From Candidatus Ligilactobacillus avistercoris (lineage in GTDB: Bacteria; Bacillota; Bacilli; Lactobacillales; Lactobacillaceae): a stretch of DNA of 64,000 bases. Positions 9,242-18,307 of this stretch are shown one piece after another (the first letter of the stretch is position 1; each line of letters starts with the position of its first letter). Where the stretch lies: the NCBI GenBank assembly GCA_019119415.1, contig DWXB01000007.1, positions 85,122 through 149,121 of the forward strand, given 5' to 3'. The notes beneath the pieces were generated by a model. That model did not search any database. It worked only from the letters and a program-made list of their open reading frames with translations, and had not been told where the DNA came from. A program made the translations under genes and the position numbers.

Positions 9242-10648
9242 TTACTGAATAATTTCTTCAGCTTCTTCGTCTGTCTTCTTTGCAGAAAGCCCCTTTGTTT
9301 CCTTAACTACCCAAACAGAGAATGCACCAATGATGAACAGTACCGCACCAAACAGAATCATCATTGAGGCACCGTCACCGTGGCTCATCTTGCTGAACAT
9401 CGGGTAAAGGGCAAAACTTGCAACGGAAGCACAAATCTGCGGCAAGCAAATCCAACAGTTAAACATTCCGATGTACGTCCCATCATGCTGTCCGTCCAGG
9501 GCGTTCGTCAGAATTGTGAATGGAATTGAGTTAATCGTTACCCAACCAATTCCGATGAAGATAAATGCAATAATTGAAAGCAACTTCGTGTGGCAGAAGG
9601 CCAACATTAAGAACCCAGCAGCCGCACCAACTAAGCCAAGTGAGTAGAACGGCTTCCGCGTCTTATCGTTCAGGTGTGACAGTACGTATCCGTATAAAAT
9701 AGCAGCAACCGTCTGAACGGCAGATAATACCCCGTACCAGTTACCAGCAGCCTGGAAACCAGCAGATGTTGGGTTAATCGTGTGCCAAATGTTGGCTGAT
9801 AATGCACCCGGAGCGTATGTCCACAGGTACTGGAAACTTGCCCAACTGAAGAATTCAACTAATCCTAACGTCCAGAATACTTTCGGTGCGTTTGAAAGAA
9901 TTGAAACCAGTGAAGTTTTCTGCTTTTTCTGAGCTTCAGCATCAATTCCATGGTATTCGTTGTACATCTTCGGGTCGTATTCCTTAACCTTAAAGACAGT
10001 AAATAAGCTTGAAATCCCAAGAATAATAGCTCCCAGGTAGAATGAGAACCGAACAGAGTCAGGAACGACACCCTTTGCGGCAACGTTTGCGACCCCTAAG
10101 GCTGATAATCCGAACGGGAAAAGGTAAGCAGCAAAACTTCCGATGTTTGACCAGATTGTCTGCCATGCCCATGCCTTATCCTTTTGCTTTTCGTTCACCA
10201 TGTCACCGATAATCATCTTGAACGGCTGCATTGACATGTTAGACATTAAGTCCATGAAAAGAATTGAGATTGCACCGAACCACAGTGCTAGCATTGAGCC
10301 ATAACCGAAACCAAATGAACCTGAATTTGGTAATAAGAACATAACAATAATAGCAACTATTGAACCAACAATCAGGTATGGCATCCGCCGGCCAAGCTTC
10401 GGAATCCACGTGTGGTCAGAGAACCATCCAACCAACGGCTGAACAACCATCCCAGCCAACGGTGGCAGAATAAAGAAGAACCCTAACTTAGTCGGGTCGG
10501 CCCCAATCGTCTGGAAAATTCGACTCATCTGCGAACTCTGTAACGAAAACGCCATTGACGTCCCTAAGTTACCAAACGTCATTAACATCAAAACGCTCAT
10601 CGCCAAGTTTGGCATTGGTTTGCGTTTCTTTTTCGTTAAATCATCCAT
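9242..10648 (-). CDS. MFS sugar transporter, probable maltose/maltodextrin symporter
   Basis: A 468-residue membrane protein with about 12 hydrophobic segments and a cytoplasmic charged C-terminus. GWFSDHTWIPKLGRRMPYL between helices 2 and 3 is the MFS signature loop in the SLC45/GPH-like sucrose and maltose carriers. As first gene after the regulated promoter, and directly upstream of the maltodextrin enzymes, it is the likely entry route for their substrate. GGAGGAG precedes the ATG. Substrate is inferred from the operon, not from sequence. Confidence 0.87.
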   Translation of the reverse strand: MDDLTKKKRKPMPNLAMSVLMLMTFGNLGTSMAFSLQSSQMSRIFQTIGADPTKLGFFFILPPLAGMVVQPLVGWFSDHTWIPKLGRRMPYLIVGSIVAIIVMFLLPNSGSFGFGYGSMLALWFGAISILFMDLMSNMSMQPFKMIIGDMVNEKQKDKAWAWQTIWSNIGSFAAYLFPFGLSALGVANVAAKGVVPDSVRFSFYLGAIILGISSLFTVFKVKEYDPKMYNEYHGIDAEAQKKQKTSLVSILSNAPKVFWTLGLVEFFSWASFQYLWTYAPGALSANIWHTINPTSAGFQAAGNWYGVLSAVQTVAAILYGYVLSHLNDKTRKPFYSLGLVGAAAGFLMLAFCHTKLLSIIAFIFIGIGWVTINSIPFTILTNALDGQHDGTYIGMFNCWICLPQICASVASFALYPMFSKMSHGDGASMMILFGAVLFIIGAFSVWVVKETKGLSAKKTDEEAEEIIQ

Positions 10649-10679
10649 AACAAACGCTCCTCCATAAAAAAGTAATTCT

Positions 10680-10693
10680 TGATAACGCTAACA
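10680..10693 (-). promoter_or_regulatory. cre (CcpA site) at the maltose operon promoter
   Basis: TGATAACGCTAACA matches the cre consensus TGWAANCGNTNWCA with one mismatch. It abuts the -10 hexamer and covers the expected start site, a position typical of CcpA repression. Confidence 0.7.
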
Positions 10694-10721
10694 TTATATA
10701 ATGCGTTTTCACTTTTTGCAA
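10693..10721 (-). promoter_or_regulatory. Promoter of the maltose operon
   Basis: On the minus strand TTGCAA (10716-10721) and TATAAT (10693-10698) are 17 bases apart. The -35 hexamer lies inside operator 1 and the -10 touches the cre, so both repressors could block it. Confidence 0.8.
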
Positions 10722-10730
10722 CCGGTTGCA
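10717..10730. promoter_or_regulatory. LacI-family operator 1 (MalR)
   Basis: TGCAACCGGTTGCA is a perfect 14-base palindrome with central CG, the form bound by LacI-family repressors. It overlaps the -35 box of the maltose operon and lies downstream of the gene for a LacI-family regulator. Confidence 0.75.
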
Positions 10731-10786
10731 CACACTTTTTACGCATTATTCTCCCTTTTTCTAACAAACCCTGCTTATATAAATTA

Positions 10787-10796
10787 CAACCGGTTG
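10787..10796. promoter_or_regulatory. LacI-family operator 2 (MalR)
   Basis: CAACCGGTTG repeats the core of operator 1, centred 68 bases upstream of it. Two such sites fit looping or cooperative binding by the adjacent regulator. Confidence 0.65.
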
Positions 10797-10807
10797 CGCA
10801 AACCACA

Positions 10808-10846
10808 TAAAAAACGGGCCACTCAGCATTCCGCCAAATGGCCCGT
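10808..10846 (-). terminator. Terminator after malR-like gene
   Basis: ACGGGCCA and TGGCCCGT form a stem with a loop of about 16 bases. On the minus strand a T run follows, separating the regulator from the maltose operon promoter. Confidence 0.75.
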
Positions 10847-10862
10847 TCTTCTTTGAATTAAC

Positions 10863-11885
10863 CTATCCGCGCGATGAATTCCGTTCCACGATCTTATGTG
10901 GAACCACCACCATCGAGCTGTTTAAACCTAACTTCTGCTTTTCCTTTTCCGGACTGTCCATAACCAGAACGGCCGCTTCGTTGCCGAGGAACCGCGGGAA
11001 AATCTCAACCGAGGTCATCGTCGGGTTGGCCGTTTCCGCAAAGACGGAGTTGTTAAACCCAATCATCCCGTATTCCCGGGTGTCCCGCCGTAGCGACTTC
11101 AGCATGTTTTGAACGTGTATCCCGGTGATGTCATCACACACCACAAACGCGTCGACCTGCGGGTTCCGGTTGAGGAAATGCGCAAACGTCGTCTGGTCGT
11201 ACGACCGGTCCGCTCCGTTTGAGAGTTGAACCGCAACCGGCTCGCACCCCGCTGCCCGCATTGCCCGCTGGTAACCAAGATAGCGGTCGTTTTGCACAAA
11301 CTCCTGGAGGTTCGTCGAAACGTAGGCGAGGTGCCGGTACCCCTTCCGCATTAGAAACGCCGTTGCATCACTTCCGGCCGTAATGTTGTCGTTATTGACG
11401 TACATCACGTGGTCGTGACCCTGTGGCGGCGTTCCAATCACGACGTACCGCACGCCCGGTTGCGCACTCACGTAGTCCCGCACCGGGTCATCCGCCTTGG
11501 AGTACGCAAAGATAAACTTTGTGATGCTCCCCTGCTTAATCATGATTTCAATGTTATGAATCAGTTCATCGACGGTTGGCGCTGTCGCCACGGACACTAA
11601 GTACGACCGGGCGCTGCAAAACGCCTCGATCCCCTGAATCACCTGCACGAAGAACGGGTCGTTCCCAACCGAGATTTCACGGGGCGGGAAAATCACCCCG
11701 ACAATATTTGCCTCACGGTTTGCCAGGTTCTGAGCCGCAAAGTTGGGCGAGTAGTCCAGTTCCTTCATCGCCGCCCAAATTTTCTCCTTCGTTGCCGCAC
11801 TGATTAAACTACTGTTATGCAAGGCCCGGGAGGCAGTCGATGGCGACACTCCCGCTAACCGCGCAACATCCTTAATGGTTGCCAT
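10863..11885 (-). CDS. malR: LacI-family transcriptional regulator, MalR type
   Basis: DNA-binding repressor of 340 residues. The N-terminus MATIKDVARLAGVSPSTASRAL is a classical LacI helix-turn-helix and hinge; the rest is a periplasmic-binding-protein-like sugar-sensing domain. The start is the ATG at 11885, seven bases after GAGGGG; a TTG five codons upstream lies within that ribosome site and is rejected. It precedes the maltose operon on the same strand, and two CAACCGGTTG palindromes lie between them, so it most likely controls that operon. The inducer is inferred to be maltose or a related sugar. Confidence 0.88.
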   Translation of the reverse strand: MATIKDVARLAGVSPSTASRALHNSSLISAATKEKIWAAMKELDYSPNFAAQNLANREANIVGVIFPPREISVGNDPFFVQVIQGIEAFCSARSYLVSVATAPTVDELIHNIEIMIKQGSITKFIFAYSKADDPVRDYVSAQPGVRYVVIGTPPQGHDHVMYVNNDNITAGSDATAFLMRKGYRHLAYVSTNLQEFVQNDRYLGYQRAMRAAGCEPVAVQLSNGADRSYDQTTFAHFLNRNPQVDAFVVCDDITGIHVQNMLKSLRRDTREYGMIGFNNSVFAETANPTMTSVEIFPRFLGNEAAVLVMDSPEKEKQKLGLNSSMVVVPHKIVERNSSRG

Positions 11886-11916
11886 TTGCTGTCCCCTCAA
11901 CTAAACGTTTTGTCCT

Positions 11917-11922
11917 ATTCTA
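11917..11922 (-). promoter_or_regulatory. Extended -10 element before malR-like gene
   Basis: TAGAAT preceded by TGC gives an extended -10 on the minus strand, 31 bases before the ATG. No good -35 is seen, so this is a weak call. Confidence 0.4.
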
Positions 11923-11935
11923 GCATACTAGCAGG

Positions 11936-14581
11936 TTACTTCCGCTTCCCTGAAAAACGGCGGTGCCGGCGGTAGGCCCATCCCGCAAGATAACTCCATG
12001 CCAGAAGTGAAATCAGTAATCCCACGTTAAGCAATGGCGGCCAGAACGATAGTACGAGGTGGTGTTTCCCCGGCGCAACCCTTAAGGCGATAAACGTACC
12101 GAGTGCCTCGTGAACCGGGACCCGTTTTCCATCGACATAGGCCCGCCAGCCCTTGTTATACGGAATTGTGGTCATGATGACTGATTTACGGGCAGTCGTC
12201 GTGATTGTCCCCCGCAGGTGGAGCCCCTTCACCGTCGCATCCTGAAGACCGTTTTGCTGAAGTCCCTGAAGCCGCCGTTCCGCCCTTTTCACGTTAAGTC
12301 GGTAAACCTGCACGGAGTCTAGCGGAACGTTTTGATTCCCCTGCGGTTGAATCGAAACAACCACCTTGTGGCCTTTCTGGTTGGCCCCCACGCATTGTAG
12401 GAGTGGTTCCGTTAAGTTCCCCACCGTCGGGATTTGAACGCCATTAATAAAAACGGTCGCTGTTCCTAACAGGTTACTTCCCAGCTGGACGTAGTACGGA
12501 TCATTCGTCTTCAAGTGGAGCGTAATGTTGTACGCTGCCCCGCCATTGCTGTTATCCCCGTCAGGTGTAAGGAGCCCGTTTTTACCGCCCTCCAACAAAC
12601 TCTGCTGGGGAACACCGGTGTAATGAACGGGGGTGAATAACCCATCAGCCGGCTTGCTATCTAACCGTTGCATCACCGCTTCGGTGTTCGTTGTTGCCGT
12701 CGCCTGGTTCGGGTTAAACGGCTGCATGATTTGCTGGTTGGCGGCAAAGGCCAGCGGAAGCACGTACGGGTTCTCAAACCGCCCAACGTCCCCCATCTTC
12801 TTAACCCGGTGGTACTCAGCAAAATCAGGGCGGTAACTAACCGCCGGAATCTTCTGGGTTGTCAGGTTATGGAACTGGTGCGCCGGTGCCAGGTAGTACT
12901 TAACGCCCAAGAAAGAATCCGTCAAAACGTTCCCCTCCTGGTACACCACCTTCCCAGTGTAGGTCGGTTGTCCCAGGTCATTCATAAAACTGGTAACGGC
13001 CGCCCGCTGTGTCGAGCTAAAATCTGAGACCGTTTTGTATCCGAACTGGAAGCTGTTATTTTCCGAATTATCATCAAAGGTGCTCTCCATCCGGTATGGC
13101 TGGGAACTATTGGCGTAAAACGCGCTATTCTTCCCCATCAAGCGCACAAACCGCTGGTACGTTTTTACTGGCTCCCACCCAAAAAAGTTGAGGGTCATAT
13201 AAGCATTTGTCCCCACCTGGGCAATGGTCACGAGGAGCAAAACCCCCAGCAGGTATTTTCGCTGGTCCGGGATAACGACCTGCGTTAACAGAATTACCAG
13301 CAACGTTCCCGCAACAAAGAATGCCGTCGTCATCATCTTTGGTTTACTCAGGAAGTCAAAGTACCGCAGGTTTGACCACACTATTCCGATCATGACAATG
13401 ACGACCCCGAACCCGGCGCCAACTTGCCACCACCGAATATCGCGGGCAAACATCAGCGCCCGCACCGCCAAAAAGAGCATCCAAAAGCTGATTAGGTAAC
13501 TGAACCGGTACGGATAAAAGACCGGCGACTGAAACATGTGCCACATTAGGTTTAACGGGGCGTAGCACGCCGAAAGAAGCATGAATCCCAGAATTACCCC
13601 GGAAGTAATCCGCTCCCGAAGAGAAACCTGCTTCATTAGGAAATACACCACTACAAAAACCAGCAGCAGGGTGGGGATAAAGACGTTCGGGAGCCCCATT
13701 TGCACCTGCTGGTCATTTAACGCCCCCATCATGAACTTCCCCATCATGTGCCACGGATGGTAGTCAAAGTTAAACGGTAACTGGGTGGCCATAAACTGCC
13801 CCTTACTCTGGGCAATATCCGCCTGAGCCGGCAGTAGCAGGAAAGCCGTTAACGCTCCGCCCAGCAGGCCACCGCCGATATACCGGAGCACTGCCTGCCC
13901 TAATTCCCTCCAGTTAACCCGCCGTTGGATTGCTAACCAGCAGAAATATAGGGCGGAAAACAGGACAACCATGTATCCCATATAAAAGTTCACGAAGAAC
14001 AGCGCCGCCAATGCCAGGGAAAACGGAAGCACCTTCTGGTCATCGAAGATTCGTTCCAAGCCCCACATAACGAACGGCAAGACAATTAACACGTCAATCC
14101 ACATCAGGTTTAACTCGTTGGCGAGTGTCCACCCCATCAGTGCATAACCGAGCACCACTAATAACCGCCACGGCGCAGCAACCGGGTGCTGCCGGTCAAG
14201 CCACGCCCCTAACGCCATGGCCGCACACCCCTGCTTCAACAGGGTAACAACCATAATCCCAAGCGGTAAAAGGCGGTTACTAAAGAGCAGAAGAACCAGG
14301 TTAAACGGGCTTAAAAGGTAGTACGCCCACATTCCCACTGTTTCTCCGCCCAGTCCCTTTCCGAAAAAGTAGAGTAACTGGGTCGGGTGCAAAAACGTTG
14401 TCCGGAAAAACGCGTAAAACTTAACGTACTGCTCCTGCATGTCGTACGTTAACAACGTATTCGGGCCAAACGGCGTCATCCGTAGCGCAACCATGCACAC
14501 CAACATTACAACTACCGGCAGAATAAAATCGGCAATCCGTGACCGGTGCCGTTTTACGTACTGCGTCATCTTCTCCTTCAT
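11936..14581 (-). CDS. YfhO-family multi-pass membrane protein
   Basis: An 881-residue membrane protein with about 12 hydrophobic segments in the first 480 residues, then a long extracytoplasmic region and a last membrane helix near the end. The early LTYDMQEQYVKFYAFF and FFGKGLGGE stretches resemble the YfhO family, which has a GT-C glycosyltransferase-like fold. In other Firmicutes YfhO members help add sugars to lipoteichoic or wall polymers; that role is inferred here. The ATG follows GTGAGG. The stop lies 50 bases before the regulator start. It is not part of the maltose pathway by function. Confidence 0.85.
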   Translation of the reverse strand: MKEKMTQYVKRHRSRIADFILPVVVMLVCMVALRMTPFGPNTLLTYDMQEQYVKFYAFFRTTFLHPTQLLYFFGKGLGGETVGMWAYYLLSPFNLVLLLFSNRLLPLGIMVVTLLKQGCAAMALGAWLDRQHPVAAPWRLLVVLGYALMGWTLANELNLMWIDVLIVLPFVMWGLERIFDDQKVLPFSLALAALFFVNFYMGYMVVLFSALYFCWLAIQRRVNWRELGQAVLRYIGGGLLGGALTAFLLLPAQADIAQSKGQFMATQLPFNFDYHPWHMMGKFMMGALNDQQVQMGLPNVFIPTLLLVFVVVYFLMKQVSLRERITSGVILGFMLLSACYAPLNLMWHMFQSPVFYPYRFSYLISFWMLFLAVRALMFARDIRWWQVGAGFGVVIVMIGIVWSNLRYFDFLSKPKMMTTAFFVAGTLLVILLTQVVIPDQRKYLLGVLLLVTIAQVGTNAYMTLNFFGWEPVKTYQRFVRLMGKNSAFYANSSQPYRMESTFDDNSENNSFQFGYKTVSDFSSTQRAAVTSFMNDLGQPTYTGKVVYQEGNVLTDSFLGVKYYLAPAHQFHNLTTQKIPAVSYRPDFAEYHRVKKMGDVGRFENPYVLPLAFAANQQIMQPFNPNQATATTNTEAVMQRLDSKPADGLFTPVHYTGVPQQSLLEGGKNGLLTPDGDNSNGGAAYNITLHLKTNDPYYVQLGSNLLGTATVFINGVQIPTVGNLTEPLLQCVGANQKGHKVVVSIQPQGNQNVPLDSVQVYRLNVKRAERRLQGLQQNGLQDATVKGLHLRGTITTTARKSVIMTTIPYNKGWRAYVDGKRVPVHEALGTFIALRVAPGKHHLVLSFWPPLLNVGLLISLLAWSYLAGWAYRRHRRFSGKRK

Positions 14582-14690
14582 AGTTTCCTCACCGTCAATT
14601 TCATATTTTTAAGTGCGAAAAATCACAGTCACAATTAAGTATAGTGCATTTTTCGCCCCAAAATGTGACGAAATTATGATTTTAACCACC

Positions 14691-14717
14691 AAAAAACACC
14701 CCCGCTTACCGGGAGTG
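14691..14717 (-). terminator. Terminator after the small monooxygenase-like gene
   Basis: CACTCCCG, five-base loop and CGGGGGTG, followed by six T on the minus strand. Confidence 0.8.
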
Positions 14718-14731
14718 CTCCGCCGTTATTA

Positions 14732-15223
14732 CTACTTTACCCGCTCGTACCGGTTAACCACCGCCTGCTTATTCCCCGAGTACCCGAACCGGGCAAGGGG
14801 ATTGTCACTGGCGTTCGCCCACGTGACGTAGGCCTCCTCGTTTTCCCATTCGTTAATCATCAGGTACTGGTAGTTATGGTCGTCCTGTTCAAGCACTGCG
14901 GTTGCTTGTAACCCAACCGGCCGCTTATCCGGATCATCCCACGTTGTTACCAACGAATCGAACACCTTCCGCTCATCGTTATCCAACGTCAGGTACCGGA
15001 ATTCGATGTACCCCTGCCAATCCTTAAAATTGAGGGTGCGTAAAACCTGAAAATGAAGGTCCGTCGCAAAGACACTTTCCTTCCCGGACTGATCAACCAG
15101 CGCGTACTTAGCGTGGTCGTCCGCCTCCCGCAACATGACCAGGTTCCGGTCCGGGTGCGCCGCCCGAATGTCCGCTAAAGTTTGTTTCGGTCCCAGCGCA
15201 ATATTAAGCTTCCGTAGTGTCAT
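14732..15223 (-). CDS. Antibiotic-biosynthesis-monooxygenase-like (dimeric alpha/beta barrel) protein
   Basis: A 163-residue soluble protein of uncertain function. Its C-terminal half, with QYLMINEWENEEAYVTWANAS, resembles the ABM ferredoxin-like barrel, where a central strand is followed by W/E-rich residues. The N-terminal half is not recognised. I take ATG 15223, after AAGGGAG, rather than the start 11 codons upstream. It follows rlmH on the same strand by 78 bases. No haem or cofactor ligand can be asserted. Confidence 0.65.
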   Translation of the reverse strand: MTLRKLNIALGPKQTLADIRAAHPDRNLVMLREADDHAKYALVDQSGKESVFATDLHFQVLRTLNFKDWQGYIEFRYLTLDNDERKVFDSLVTTWDDPDKRPVGLQATAVLEQDDHNYQYLMINEWENEEAYVTWANASDNPLARFGYSGNKQAVVNRYERVK

Positions 15224-15301
15224 TCTAACCGCTCCCTTTGCTTTATTCGTCCTCATTATAACATTAATTCAAAAAAACGTTTCCACTATTCGGAAAGACG
15301 G

Positions 15302-15781
15302 CTACTTATGGTAGGGGGCTCCCGCATTAATCATAAAGGCACGGTAGACCTGCTCCGCTAAGACCAGCCGCATCAGCTGGTGCGGGAGGGTAAACCGACC
15401 AAACGAAATGACCGTGTCCGCCCGTTTCATCACTGCGGGGCTTAACCCCAGCGATCCCCCAATCACAAAGGTAATATCGCTGTGGCCGTACGTTGTCAGG
15501 TCAGCTAGCTCACGGGCAAATTCGGGCGAAGTCCGCTCCTTCCCCTCGATTGCCAGCGCGTAAACGTACTCCCGCGGTTTAATCTTCGCAAGGATTCGTT
15601 CCCCCTCAACCTCCTTAACGTGTTCCATTCCCGCCGCGCTGAGGCTTTCCGGGGCTTGCTCATCAGCTACCGCCACCACCTGAAACTTGCAGAACCGCGA
15701 AAGGCGTTTAGCGTACTCCGCAATTCCCTGTTTCAGATACTTTTCCTTTAACTTCCCCACAACAACAAATTTAATATTCAC
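15302..15781 (-). CDS. rlmH: 23S rRNA pseudouridine-1915 N3-methyltransferase RlmH
   Basis: SPOUT-class SAM-dependent methyltransferase that methylates pseudouridine 1915 of 23S rRNA in the 70S ribosome. The 159-residue length is exactly that of the family. [14 protein letters not shown] at the start, [11 protein letters not shown] for the SAM-binding knot and the terminal YHK are all diagnostic. The start is a GTG at 15781 after GGGGAGA; an ATG seven codons upstream has no site. It lies downstream of htrA and walJ, a common Firmicutes grouping, but 290 bases of DnaA-box-rich sequence separate it from htrA. Confidence 0.96.
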   Translation of the reverse strand: MNIKFVVVGKLKEKYLKQGIAEYAKRLSRFCKFQVVAVADEQAPESLSAAGMEHVKEVEGERILAKIKPREYVYALAIEGKERTSPEFARELADLTTYGHSDITFVIGGSLGLSPAVMKRADTVISFGRFTLPHQLMRLVLAEQVYRAFMINAGAPYHK

Positions 15782-15802
15782 GGTTATTCTCCCCTTCCAC
15801 AA

Positions 15803-16080
15803 GTTATCCCCCGTTTTTTCAAGTTATGCACCCCATACGAACGCATGTTTTACACAGAATTATCCACTAAATCCCCAGTTTTTGCCGTTTTGCGATTTCA
15901 AGGGGGATTCCTTGACACTATTTGTCCACATTATCCACAACCTCTGGGGATAAACTACTGTGATTTTCCCGTAATCCCCAATTTATCCACAAAATTCTGG
16001 GGATAAGTGGTTAAAACTGTGATTTTTCGGAGATTATAACCCCCTTCTGGGACGATTCTGCCTGCTTTTTTATCCCCACA
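15803..16080. other. DnaA-box cluster between htrA and rlmH
   Basis: This 290-base gap has no gene. It holds two exact TTATCCACA boxes (15931-15939, 15983-15991) and at least five one-mismatch boxes: TTATCCACT 15860-15868, TTGTCCACA 15922-15930, TGGGGATAA 15945-15953 and 15998-16006, and TTATCCCCA 16070-16078. Two units spaced 52 bases each have a forward box, an inverted TGGGGATAA box and ACTGTGATTTT. DnaA itself is not encoded in the window, so an active origin cannot be claimed. Confidence 0.6.
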
Positions 16081-16092
16081 TTGAGGATAACT

Positions 16093-17310
16093 CTAGTTCT
16101 GCCCATCACTTTCAAGCGTTAACTTCACCGTTGCCGTCTGCCGCTGCCCGTGGTGGTAGTACGTCACTGAAACCCGCGATCCTAATTTATGCTGATCCAG
16201 TACTTCCTGCAGGGTCGCAATGTCACTGGTTTTAGCGTCCCCGATTTTCGTAATCACGTCACCGGACTTAATCCCCGCATCCTTTAGCGGCGAATTGTCC
16301 TTGATTTTCATCACCACAACGCCCTTCGTGACGTTATCAGGAAGCTTAAGGGTGTCCTGTTGCTGACTCACCGGAACGCTACTCAAGTTGGCGGCCTCAA
16401 TTCCTAAGGCCGGCCGGATGACCTTACCGTGCGTGGTGAGCTGGTTAATAATCGTCACCACTTCGTTACTTGGGATCGCAAAGCCCATTCCTTCCACCGG
16501 TGTATCGCTTCCGTTCCCCGTGCTAGCCAGTTTCATGGAGTTAATCCCCACAACCTGACCGGCAACGTTAATTAATGGGCCACCGGAATTGCCGGGGTTG
16601 ATCGCCGCATCGGTTTGGATAACGGTTGCCTGGGCGGGCTGGCCGTTATCCTCATTCTTAACGGTCATCGTCCGCTTCTTTGCCGAAATAATCCCCTCTG
16701 TCAGTGAGGTAGCGTACTTCGATCCAAGCGGTGAACCGATTGCTAGCGCTGGTTGACCAACCTTAATCGCGTTTGAATCCGCAAACGTCGCGACCTGGTG
16801 AACGTCCTGCCCGTTAATCTTCAAAACGGCGAGGTCCGTCACCCCATCAGTTCCGACCACCTTGGCCGGAAGTTTCTTGCCGCTGCTCAGGATTACGTTC
16901 ACCTGCTTGGCCCCGTGAATCACGTGGTTATTGGTAACAATAAACGCAGTTCCGTTGGCCTTCTTGTAGATTACCCCGGAGCCCTCACTTTCCGTTGCTT
17001 CCTGGGCACCGCCCAAAAGCGCCTGCAGGGTGTCATTATTTCCCGGGGAATATGCCGTCACCGAGACAACAGCGCCCTTCACCTTATCAAAGGCGCGGGT
17101 GGCCTGCGTTGAAATGTTGACCTTCATCCGAGCCGTGTGCGTTGTTCCCACCGCATTATCCGGCGTTACGGCCGAATTACTAAAATGCTGGTAGGTCGCA
17201 ACGCCCCCAACGACCAGGCCACTTCCCAAAATGCCACCAACTAAGCCCGTTACAAAAATCTGCCGCACCGTTAGTTTGATTGGCTGCTCGTGTTTTTTAT
17301 CCGTATTCAT
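16093..17310 (-). CDS. htrA: Membrane-anchored serine protease HtrA/DegP
   Basis: Surface quality-control protease that degrades misfolded exported proteins. In the 405-residue product the order is a short cytoplasmic N-terminus, one membrane helix (about 16-40), the trypsin-like domain with His129 (TNNHVI), Asp159 (VTDLAVL) and Ser242 (NPGNSGGPL), then one PDZ domain (about 300-395). The ATG at 17310 follows GGGAGG; upstream in-frame ATGs lack a site. It is downstream of walJ but a terminator lies between, so it probably has its own promoter. Confidence 0.95.
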   Translation of the reverse strand: MNTDKKHEQPIKLTVRQIFVTGLVGGILGSGLVVGGVATYQHFSNSAVTPDNAVGTTHTARMKVNISTQATRAFDKVKGAVVSVTAYSPGNNDTLQALLGGAQEATESEGSGVIYKKANGTAFIVTNNHVIHGAKQVNVILSSGKKLPAKVVGTDGVTDLAVLKINGQDVHQVATFADSNAIKVGQPALAIGSPLGSKYATSLTEGIISAKKRTMTVKNEDNGQPAQATVIQTDAAINPGNSGGPLINVAGQVVGINSMKLASTGNGSDTPVEGMGFAIPSNEVVTIINQLTTHGKVIRPALGIEAANLSSVPVSQQQDTLKLPDNVTKGVVVMKIKDNSPLKDAGIKSGDVITKIGDAKTSDIATLQEVLDQHKLGSRVSVTYYHHGQRQTATVKLTLESDGQN

Positions 17311-17417
17311 CCTGATCCTCCCGTTAGTAGTTTTTACCATTATAAATGGATTTTTCATCCGCCGCATTCATTTCATTTGAGCTTAAGAATATTTATAGGG
17401 ACTTTCCTAATAAGAAC

Positions 17418-17444
17418 AAAAAAGCCGGAACCAACGTCCCAGCT
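17418..17444 (-). terminator. Terminator between walJ and htrA
   Basis: AGCTGGGAC and GTTCCGGCT pair over nine positions with two G-U pairs, followed by six T on the minus strand. Confidence 0.65.
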
Positions 17445-17461
17445 CCCCTTTCATCGCACCA

Positions 17462-18268
17462 TTAAATTACCGTTAACGGGGTCGCCTGATCCGGATCCGT
17501 GTCCAGCAGCGCAAAGTCGTGATCCACGCCAAAATCATGCTGCTTCATCATCGTTGCCACGGTTAGGTGGGCGAGCTCCTTAACGTTATTTTCCTTACTC
17601 CGGTGGCCTAAATAAACATGCTTGGTTCGATTCCCCACCACGCTCATCAGGGCCATCGCTCCGTCCGCATTTGACAGGTGGCCGGTATCACTTAAAATCC
17701 GCTGCTTTAACGCCCACGGGTAGGCCCCCATCCGAAGCATTTCCGGATCGTGATTACACTCAATCAAGTAACCATCCGCATCCCGAATTACCCCGGCCAC
17801 TCGTTCGGAAACGTACCCCGTATCCGTCACAATCGCAAAACCGTGGTCGCGGTGATGCACCTCGTAAAACTGCGGGGCCGCCGCATCATGCGAAACCCCA
17901 AAACTTTCGACATCGAGGTCCCCTAAACTAAGCGTCGTCCCCATTTCAAAGGAGTGGTGCTGGTCTTCCGGAACATCCCCGATTTTAGTGGCCATCGCCT
18001 GCCACGTCGCATCGTTTGCGTACACATCCAACCCGTAGCGGCGGGCAAGAACCCCGACCCCCCGGCAGTGATCCGTGTGCTCGTGGGTCACAAAAATTCC
18101 GTCGAGGTCGTGCGGATCGCGGTTAATTGACGCGAGGAGTCCCTCGATCTTCTTCCCCGATAATCCCGCGTCAATTAACACCCGTTTATGCGGGGTTTCA
18201 ACGTAAGTCACGTTTCCCGCACTCCCGCTTGCAAGGATGCTAATTCTTAACTCGTCGGTTTCCGGCAT
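17462..18268 (-). CDS. walJ: Metallo-beta-lactamase-fold hydrolase, WalJ/YycJ family
   Basis: A 268-residue cytoplasmic MBL-fold protein. THEHTDHCRG gives the HxHxDH zinc motif; a downstream Asp in VTDTGY and the final GHRSKENN region complete the site. WalJ proteins have been linked to DNA nuclease activity and to coordination of replication and division. In most lactobacilli this gene ends the walRKHI operon; here those partners are absent upstream. ATG 18268 follows GGGAGG; the earlier start 13 codons upstream is not used. Confidence 0.9.
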   Translation of the reverse strand: MPETDELRISILASGSAGNVTYVETPHKRVLIDAGLSGKKIEGLLASINRDPHDLDGIFVTHEHTDHCRGVGVLARRYGLDVYANDATWQAMATKIGDVPEDQHHSFEMGTTLSLGDLDVESFGVSHDAAAPQFYEVHHRDHGFAIVTDTGYVSERVAGVIRDADGYLIECNHDPEMLRMGAYPWALKQRILSDTGHLSNADGAMALMSVVGNRTKHVYLGHRSKENNVKELAHLTVATMMKQHDFGVDHDFALLDTDPDQATPLTVI

Positions 18269-18307
18269 GCTCTTCACCTCCCGTTTGCTCAGTCCGTCAA
18301 TAATCAT

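Noticed and set aside
15803..16080. Calling this the chromosomal origin
   Set aside because: No dnaA/dnaN, no clear AT-rich unwinding stretch and no gene-strand switch at this point; only the DnaA-box cluster is supported.
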